From positions 1 through 11,047 of the forward strand of contig JAQVNJ010000170.1 in assembly GCA_028703175.1 (NCBI GenBank): DNA of 11,047 nucleotides, given 5' to 3'. A program made the translations under genes and the position numbers. The notes below the pieces were generated by a model. The model ran no database searches. It was not told the DNA's origin and worked only from the letters and a program-made list of their open reading frames with translations. This DNA is from JAAYCB01 sp012744395. Lineage in GTDB: Bacteria > Planctomycetota > Planctomycetia > Pirellulales > Thermoguttaceae. Positions 7,467 to 11,047 of this stretch are shown here, in pieces; positions within the stretch are counted from its first letter, which is position 1; each line of letters starts with the position of its first letter.

Positions 7467-8420
7467 ATGTGCATGTCCCGAGTGTTTGCCTTCGCCGTGA
7501 TCGCATCGATCGCGGCGTCCGCGCCGGTCGTCTCCCAGGAACCGGTTCCCCAGTTGTCGCGGCCGCTTGTCGTCCCGGACAAAATTGTCGCCACGGTCGG
7601 CGACGACAAGATCACCGAGGCGGAACTCAGCGACGCCCTGCGCTCCCGGTTGCAGGGGCAGCAGGTGCCGCCCGAGGCGATGAAGGAGATCCGCGGCATG
7701 ATTCTCGATTCGATCATCGACGGGCGGCTGGTCAAGCAGTTTCTGGCGGCCAAGAAAATCACCGCCGACGCCAAGGATATCGACGGGGCGCTTGCGGCAA
7801 TCAAGAAGCAGGTGGCGGAGGCGGGCGTGGACTTTGCCCAGGCCTTGAAGGCCGAGGGCCTCACGGAGGAAGCGCTCCGCGGGCAGATCGGCGACCAGAT
7901 GGCGTTCAAGAAGTACGCCGAATCGCAGATCAACGACCAAAAGCTCCAACAGCATTTCGCCGCGCATAAGCAGGAATTCGACGGGACGCAGGTCAAGGCC
8001 AGCCACGTGCTGATCAAACTGGAGGAGGCCAGCACTCCGCAGCAGCACAAGGCGGCTTCGGAGAAGATCGCGCTGATCCGCCAGGAGATCGTCGGCGGGC
8101 TGGACTTCGCCGCGGCGGCCAAGAAGTATTCGGCTTGCCCGAGCAGCGCCCAGGGCGGCGATCTGGGGTTCTTCGCCCGGCACGGCCAGATGGTCGAGCC
8201 GTTCGCCGCGGCGGCCTTCGCCCTCCCCGTCGGCGAGGTCAGCCAGCCGGTGGAAACCGACTTCGGCTACCACCTGATCAAGGTGACCGAAACGAAGCCG
8301 GGCGAGATGACGTTTGACATGGCCAAGGATTCGGTCCGGCGGGTGCTGTTTATGGACCTCTGGCAGAACGCTGCCCGGGAGCAGCAAAAGACCACCAAGG
8401 TGGAGATTTCCAAGGGATAA
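7467..8420 (+). CDS. Exported parvulin-type (SurA/PrsA-like) peptidyl-prolyl cis-trans isomerase
   Basis: From the ATG at 7467 the protein has 317 residues. Residues 1-23 are a signal peptide without a lipobox cysteine, so it is probably soluble in the periplasm. Residues about 38-165 resemble the SurA N-terminal chaperone-type region (DKIVATVGDDKITEAEL). Residues about 175-277 form the PpiC rotamase domain, with KASHVLIK (177-184), the SACPSSAQGGDLGFF loop (222-236), and the GEVSQPVETDFGYHLIKV end (256-273). It should catalyse proline isomerisation and assist folding of exported proteins. The start is chosen because AAGAGAG lies 6 bases upstream and because the signal peptide begins there; ATG at 7473 is a possible alternative. 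It precedes the RRM gene by 123 bases, but a strong stem between them suggests separate transcripts. Confidence 0.92.
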   Translation: MCMSRVFAFAVIASIAASAPVVSQEPVPQLSRPLVVPDKIVATVGDDKITEAELSDALRSRLQGQQVPPEAMKEIRGMILDSIIDGRLVKQFLAAKKITADAKDIDGALAAIKKQVAEAGVDFAQALKAEGLTEEALRGQIGDQMAFKKYAESQINDQKLQQHFAAHKQEFDGTQVKASHVLIKLEEASTPQQHKAASEKIALIRQEIVGGLDFAAAAKKYSACPSSAQGGDLGFFARHGQMVEPFAAAAFALPVGEVSQPVETDFGYHLIKVTETKPGEMTFDMAKDSVRRVLFMDLWQNAAREQQKTTKVEISKG

Positions 8421-8422
8421 CT

Positions 8423-8476
8423 GGGGGCGTGTTGCGTCCGCGTCGAAAGGGACGGCCGAGTAGCGGACGATCCCCC
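8423..8476 (+). terminator. Strong stem after the isomerase gene, terminator-like without a T-run
   Basis: CGTCCGC at 8435-8441 pairs perfectly with GCGGACG at 8463-8469. Outside it, GGGGG at 8423-8427 can pair with the C-run starting at 8472. The stem starts 3 bases after the isomerase stop. No T-run follows closely, so it may stabilise the 3' end or act as an atypical terminator. Confidence 0.4.
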
Positions 8477-8502
8477 CCGAGGCGGACCGGCTCACAGATC
8501 GC

Positions 8503-8526
8503 GTGTTTTCTGTTTTGTGTGTGTTG
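8503..8526 (+). promoter_or_regulatory. U/G-rich leader of the RRM protein gene
   Basis: This 24-base tract has 15 T, 8 G, one C and no A on the coding strand, in a genome that is otherwise GC-rich. It ends just before the SD sequence GAGGAGA (8528-8534, 9 bases from the ATG). RRM proteins often bind U-rich RNA, and the 5' leader of a cyanobacterial rbp gene is known to take part in its cold regulation, so self-binding is a reasonable hypothesis. Confidence 0.4.
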
Positions 8527-8543
8527 CGAGGAGATTCCGTTTA

Positions 8544-8840
8544 ATGAACATTTATGTTGGCAACATGTCGTACGATACGACGGAAAGCGAACTCCGAGAG
8601 GCGTTCGCGGCTTATGGGGAAGTCAGTCGCGTGAGCATCATCACCGACCGCGAGACGGGCCGGCCCCGAGGTTTCGCCTTCGTCGAAATGCCCAACGACG
8701 AAGAGGGCAAAGCGGCGATCGAGGGCATGAACCTGCAAAAGGTCGGCGGGCGCTCGATCACGGTCAACGAAGCCAAGCCTCGCGAAGACCGCGGCGGCGG
8801 CGGACGCCGCGGCGGCGGTGGCCGGGGCGGCCGCTGGTAA
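8544..8840 (+). CDS. Small RRM-domain RNA-binding protein with Gly/Arg-rich tail
   Basis: The protein has 98 residues and a single RRM. RNP2 is IYVGNM (3-8) and RNP1 is RGFAFVEM (42-49), including the two aromatic residues Phe43 and Phe45 that stack on RNA bases. Residues 83-98 are a Gly/Arg tail (GGGGRRGGGGRGGRW), as in the Rbp proteins of cyanobacteria and in their relatives in other bacteria. It probably binds single-stranded RNA in the cytoplasm and may affect mRNA stability or translation in cold or stress. The ATG at 8544 has a good SD (GAGGAGA, 9 bases upstream). An in-frame GTG at 8517 lies before the SD and is not favoured. Which RNAs it binds cannot be told from the sequence. Confidence 0.93.
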   Translation: MNIYVGNMSYDTTESELREAFAAYGEVSRVSIITDRETGRPRGFAFVEMPNDEEGKAAIEGMNLQKVGGRSITVNEAKPREDRGGGGRRGGGGRGGRW

Positions 8841-8916
8841 GTCTCGCCGGGGGACGCCCCGCCAAGCGGCAATTGGGCCCACCGGTTGATTGGCCGGGAT
8901 AGAACCAGCAGGAACG

Positions 8917-8985
8917 GCCCCGGTTTCGCGGCAACCGCAATTCTCCCGCCCAGGCGAGCAGGGGAGCGGGCCGCGAAATCGGGGC
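8917..8985. repeat. Long hairpin with a 16-bp stem
   Basis: The left arm GCCCCGGTTTCGCGGC (8917-8932) pairs with the right arm GCCGCGAAATCGGGGC (8970-8985). All 16 pairs form, with a single G-T wobble. Inside, CCG at 8935-8937 pairs with CGG at 8967-8969 and CTCCC at 8943-8947 with GGGAG at 8962-8966, leaving a 14-base apical loop. AGG at 8910-8912 and CCT at 8990-8992 can extend the outside. It may be a bidirectional terminator lacking U-runs, a structured small RNA or a REP/MITE-type repeat. It is by far the longest dyad seen in the window. Confidence 0.75.
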
Positions 8986-9053
8986 AATGCCTGTCAACAA
9001 CGGCGTTCGAGAAGCATCTCTCGGTCGGGCCGCGATGGTGCTTGTCCTGCCTT

Positions 9054-9070
9054 GGCCGGGGGAGCCGGCC
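9054..9070. terminator. Perfect stem GGCCGG-N5-CCGGCC between convergent genes
   Basis: A 6-bp GC stem with a five-base loop lies 82 bases after the SMP-30 stop codon. No T-run follows on either strand, so termination is only a possible role. Confidence 0.25.
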
Positions 9071-9151
9071 GCCCGTTCAGCCCGGACGACTCTCCTCAAA
9101 ACCGGCCCCCCCCTGCCGGTAGCCGATCTTGTGCGCCCTGGAATCATCGGC

Positions 9152-10030
9152 TCAGCCGGCGTACGCGTGACTGGCAAGGCCGCGCACGCCGGGCCGGGCG
9201 GCGAACAAGCCGCCGGCCTGCGGCTGGCGCTCCAACGCCGCGTCCGCCAGGCCGTGGCGCGCCGTGGTGATGAACAGAGTTTCGAGGTCTTCGCCGCCAA
9301 ATGCACAGCAACTCGTGCGCTCGGCAGGGACGCGGATCGTGGCCAGCAGGGAACCCGCGTCGGGATCCCAGCGGGTCACGCGCCCGCCGTCCCAGTGGGC
9401 GATCCAGAGCATCCCTTCTTCGTCGACCGCCATTCCATCGGGCCTGCCCACGCCTTCCGGAAATGAAACGGCCACGCGCCGCCCTGCGATCGTTCCCCGC
9501 TCCTGGTCAAAATCGAAGGCTGCCACCTGGAGGGTCGGGGTATCGATGTAGTACATCGTCCGCCCGTCGGGGCTCCAGCCCAGACCATTCGACGTGGTCA
9601 CGCCTCCCAACACGTGCCGGATCTCACCGCTCGGCTCGAGCACGTAGAGGCTTCCGGCCCCCTGTTCCCTGACCATGCTCATCGTGCCGGCCCAGAATCG
9701 GCCCCGAGCGTCGCACTTGCCGTCGTTGAACCGGTTGGTGGGCAGGCCGGCCTCGGGGTCGCCGAGCGGCGTCCTCCGGCACGTCTCCAGGTCAAACGCC
9801 TCGAAGCCGTGCTCAGTGGCCAAGATCATCCCGCCGCTCCGCCGGGGGACCGCCGCCCCAACCAGGCAGCCGACGTCGTAAACGCGGTCCGGTTCGCCAT
9901 CCGGAGCGTAGACATGGAGCTTGCCCGCCTGGATATCGACCCAGGTCAGCCGCTGCTGGCCGGAGTGCCAGACGGGGCCCTCGCCGAGCGTCGCTCGGGC
10001 GTCAACAACGAGTTGTGCAGACTGGTCCAT
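9152..10030 (-). CDS. SMP-30/gluconolactonase family beta-propeller lactonase
   Basis: The protein has 292 residues, the usual length of this six-bladed propeller family, and no signal peptide, so it is probably cytoplasmic. All four residues that hold the divalent metal are present in order: Glu17 in LGEGPVW, Asn102 in NRFNDGK, Asn148 in TSNGLGWSPD, and Asp198 in RPDGMAVD. FWAGTM (112-117) is also typical. Members hydrolyse sugar lactones such as gluconolactone, or related esters. The substrate here cannot be assigned, though sugar-acid catabolism is likely. The start is the ATG at 10030, with GGGAG about 10 bases upstream and the conserved domain starting at once. A longer frame to 10096 would translate a tandem repeat and lacks an SD. 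It is a single-gene unit, convergent with the RRM gene. Confidence 0.9.
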   Translation of the reverse strand: MDQSAQLVVDARATLGEGPVWHSGQQRLTWVDIQAGKLHVYAPDGEPDRVYDVGCLVGAAVPRRSGGMILATEHGFEAFDLETCRRTPLGDPEAGLPTNRFNDGKCDARGRFWAGTMSMVREQGAGSLYVLEPSGEIRHVLGGVTTSNGLGWSPDGRTMYYIDTPTLQVAAFDFDQERGTIAGRRVAVSFPEGVGRPDGMAVDEEGMLWIAHWDGGRVTRWDPDAGSLLATIRVPAERTSCCAFGGEDLETLFITTARHGLADAALERQPQAGGLFAARPGVRGLASHAYAG

Positions 10031-10060
10031 GAAGAATGACTCCCTTTTGCACTGCGAAAC

Positions 10061-10089
10061 GGGTCGCGGGTCATGGGTTACCGGGTCAC
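10061..10089. repeat. Degenerate heptamer tandem repeat GGGTYRY, four units
   Basis: The units are GGGTCGC, GGGTCAT, GGGTTAC and GGGTCAC, contiguous except for one extra C before the last. The repeat lies 31 to 59 bases upstream of the SMP-30 start, in its probable leader, and could vary in copy number between strains. Confidence 0.6.
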
Positions 10090-10133
10090 GAGACATCGGG
10101 GCGGCAGGTTGAGTGCGAGAGGCGGGAAGGGGA

Positions 10134-10161
10134 AATTTAATAAATCGCCGAAAGCGGGCAA
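10134..10161 (-). promoter_or_regulatory. Possible sigma-70-like promoter of the SMP-30 gene
   Basis: On the minus strand TTGCCC (10161-10156) and TAAATT (10139-10134) are separated by 16 bases, with about four of six matches each to the consensus boxes. It would start transcription about 95 bases before the ATG at 10030. It overlaps the stem-loop at 10145-10191, so it may be a chance match. Confidence 0.3.
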
Positions 10162-10191
10162 GGCCCCGCTCCGGGACACGTTTCTCGGCGA
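10145..10191. repeat. Compound stem-loop next to an AT-rich stretch
   Basis: TCGCCGA at 10145-10151 pairs with TCGGCGA at 10185-10191. Inside, AGCGGG at 10153-10158 pairs with CCCGCT at 10165-10170. Read on the minus strand it is followed by a T/A-rich stretch (10144-10133), which looks like an intrinsic terminator or attenuator. As no gene lies upstream on that strand in the gap, it could end a small transcript or fold in the SMP-30 leader. Confidence 0.45.
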
Positions 10192-10310
10192 TGGTAGCTG
10201 ACAGATACTGCTGTTTGGGGGGCGAGTGATCGGACGCAGTGGGGGGTTGGTGAACGGGTCAACCTGCATTCACTTCGCGGGCGTCTGGTTCCTTTAACGC
10301 GGGAAGACCG

Positions 10311-10409
10311 TAGAATAGACAGAATGATCGATTCGGGCAACTGCCCGAGGGCTGGGTGGAGCGTCGCAACTGCCTGTGTGGGTGGGAGTTACCCGGGACA
10401 ACCGGGAAC
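10311..10409 (+). ncRNA. Candidate structured transcript: TAGAAT box followed by two hairpins
   Basis: TAGAAT at 10311-10316 matches a -10 box at five of six positions, though no good -35 box is seen. A start near 10323 would put a perfect hairpin, TCGGGC-AACT-GCCCGA (10333-10348), at the 5' end. A second hairpin follows, with CCCGG (10392-10396) and CCGGG (10402-10406) extended by GTT/AAC around a bulged A. It could be a small RNA or a long hpf leader. No known RNA family was recognised and the 3' end is unclear. Confidence 0.25.
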
Positions 10410-10497
10410 CGGTATTTGGCGGCGTGGGACGTTCAGCGAGCTAGTGTTTGGAGTGGAGGGTGTTGGCTTTCTCGTGAATTTTGTTTCGTCGCTCCAT

Positions 10498-10526
10498 TTG
10501 TCGGCCCTCGTGGGTTCGGCTACAAT
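10498..10526 (+). promoter_or_regulatory. Sigma-70-type promoter of hpf
   Basis: TTGTCG (10498-10503) and TACAAT (10521-10526) are separated by exactly 17 bases. The -10 box matches TATAAT at five of six positions and the -35 box matches at four of six. Transcription would start near 10533, giving a leader of about 57 bases before the GTG. This is the best promoter match in the window. Confidence 0.6.
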
Positions 10527-10575
10527 GAGCGGTTTGACTGCTGGCGGGCCCGTCGCGGCCATCCAGTTGAGACCC

Positions 10576-10581
10576 AGGAGG
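10576..10581 (+). promoter_or_regulatory. Shine-Dalgarno AGGAGG deciding the hpf GTG start
   Basis: A full AGGAGG lies 8 bases before GTG at 10590. It settles the start in favour of GTG over the upstream in-frame ATG at 10356, which would lie before the promoter. Confidence 0.8.
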
Positions 10582-10589
10582 CAAGATCG

Positions 10590-10949
10590 GTGCAGATCCG
10601 AATTTCGACGCGACACGGAGACATCAGCGACGCCACCCAGGAGAAGATTACTGCGAAAGTTGAGAAACTTACCCGGCTGTTCGATCGGCTTTCGGAAATC
10701 ACCGTGACGATTGACTTGGAGCGCCGCGATCTGCCGGCGGTGGACCTTCGCGTGGCGGCCGAGCACAAGCACGATTTTGTCGCGGCGGCCCAGTCCGAGG
10801 ATTTGATGGCGGCGGTCGACGTGGTGCTCCGCAAGCTGGAACAGCAGTTGCGGAAGTACAAGGAGAAGATCCAGGGCCGCCATCGGAATTCGTCCGGGAA
10901 GCAGGAAGTCGACGTGGAAGTGGAGGCGGAGGCGGAGTCCCTTGAATGA
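10590..10949 (+). CDS. hpf: Short ribosome hibernation promoting factor (HPF/RaiA family)
   Basis: From GTG at 10590 the protein has 119 residues, the size of short HPF proteins; it lacks the extra C-terminal dimerisation domain of long HPF. It opens with (M)QIRISTRHGDISDATQEKITAKVEKLTR, the typical first strand and helix. ITVTIDLERRD and VDLRVAAEHKHDFVAAAQSEDLMAAVDVVLRKLEQQLRKYKEKI then give the beta sheet and the long basic second helix that contact the 30S decoding region. The tail is acidic (VDVEVEAEAESLE). The family binds in the mRNA/tRNA channel and keeps ribosomes inactive and protected in stationary phase. It has its own promoter and a strong SD. The following gene, if any, begins at or beyond the window edge. 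Confidence 0.9.
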   Translation: MQIRISTRHGDISDATQEKITAKVEKLTRLFDRLSEITVTIDLERRDLPAVDLRVAAEHKHDFVAAAQSEDLMAAVDVVLRKLEQQLRKYKEKIQGRHRNSSGKQEVDVEVEAEAESLE

Positions 10950-11047
10950 TGCGGGAGCGGCAGCGCCCATCCCCCGTGCCGGGCGGTTGCGCGGGCGATC
11001 CCCGTTTGTCTTTTCAAGGCGGCCCAACAAGTGGATCGTGTGGGGAA
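10950..11047. other. Sequence after hpf, nothing firm
   Basis: No terminator or recognisable gene is visible. An ATG at 10946 overlaps the hpf stop codon and its frame stays open for 34 codons to the window end, and a GTG at 11031 with a weak AAGGCGG upstream is another possible start. Neither translation is recognisable over this short span. Confidence 0.4.

Larger units (their letters stand above)
8841..9151. other. Convergent intergenic region
   Basis: These 311 bases lie between the 3' ends of the RRM gene (plus) and the SMP-30 gene (minus). No coding signal was accepted. The region contains a long hairpin and a smaller perfect stem, listed next, and no clear T-run on either strand. Confidence 0.6.
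10031..10589. other. Divergent non-coding region between SMP-30 and hpf
   Basis: These 559 bases contain promoter-like elements for both flanking genes, a heptamer repeat and several stem-loops, listed separately. Open frames starting at 10324 and 10356 run through part of it. The first gives an unrecognised, poorly composed protein, and the second is only an upstream extension of the hpf frame. Confidence 0.6.

Noticed and set aside
6999..8495. 498-codon minus-strand open frame
   Set aside because: Covers the whole isomerase gene in antisense, with no recognisable motif.
10031..10096. Upstream extension of the SMP-30 frame
   Set aside because: It translates the heptamer repeat and lacks an SD. 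The ATG at 10030 has an SD and begins the conserved domain.
10356..10589. Upstream extension of the hpf frame
   Set aside because: It runs through the promoter at 10498-10526 and the added residues have no family match. GTG at 10590 has a full SD.

Overview
The window is GC-rich bacterial chromosome. Long open frames run antisense to the real genes, which is a by-product of GC-rich codon use. The style fits a planctomycete or a related PVC-type bacterium: sparse operons, several secreted proteins, exported glycosidase paralogs, an RRM-type RNA-binding protein and a short hibernation factor. This lineage is an inference from gene content; no rRNA or other marker gene is present.

Layout. (1) Positions 1-5217, minus strand: two tandem paralogous exported enzymes of about 850 residues. 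They resemble GH84-type beta-N-acetylglucosaminidases in domain order and in a catalytic-type Asp-Asp pair. The downstream copy (1-2540) is complete apart from the last base of its probable stop codon. The upstream copy (2629-5217) is intact. (2) 5218-5861: a 644-base divergent non-coding region with several inverted repeats and phased T-tracts. (3) 5862-6950, plus strand: a secreted HExxH metallopeptidase-like protein with a proline-rich tail. (4) 6951-7466: non-coding, with short inverted and direct repeats. (5) 7467-8420, plus: an exported parvulin-type peptidyl-prolyl isomerase followed by a terminator-like stem. (6) 8544-8840, plus: a small RRM protein with a Gly/Arg tail and a U/G-rich leader. 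(7) 8841-9151: a convergent gap holding a long hairpin with a 16-bp stem. (8) 9152-10030, minus: an SMP-30/gluconolactonase family enzyme with all four expected metal ligands. (9) 10031-10589: a divergent non-coding region with a heptamer tandem repeat, stem-loops and promoter-like sequences. (10) 10590-10949, plus: a short ribosome hibernation factor with a GTG start and a well-placed promoter.

How the genes fit together. The two glycosidase-like genes are 88 bases apart on one strand and probably form one transcript for export of amino-sugar-releasing enzymes. The metallopeptidase, the isomerase and the SMP-30 enzyme look like independent units. The RRM protein and the hibernation factor are both RNA- or ribosome-directed stress-type functions, but separate transcription units. 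No tRNA, rRNA, CRISPR array, insertion sequence or defence system was seen. The most unusual material is the non-coding DNA and the tandem divergent glycosidases.
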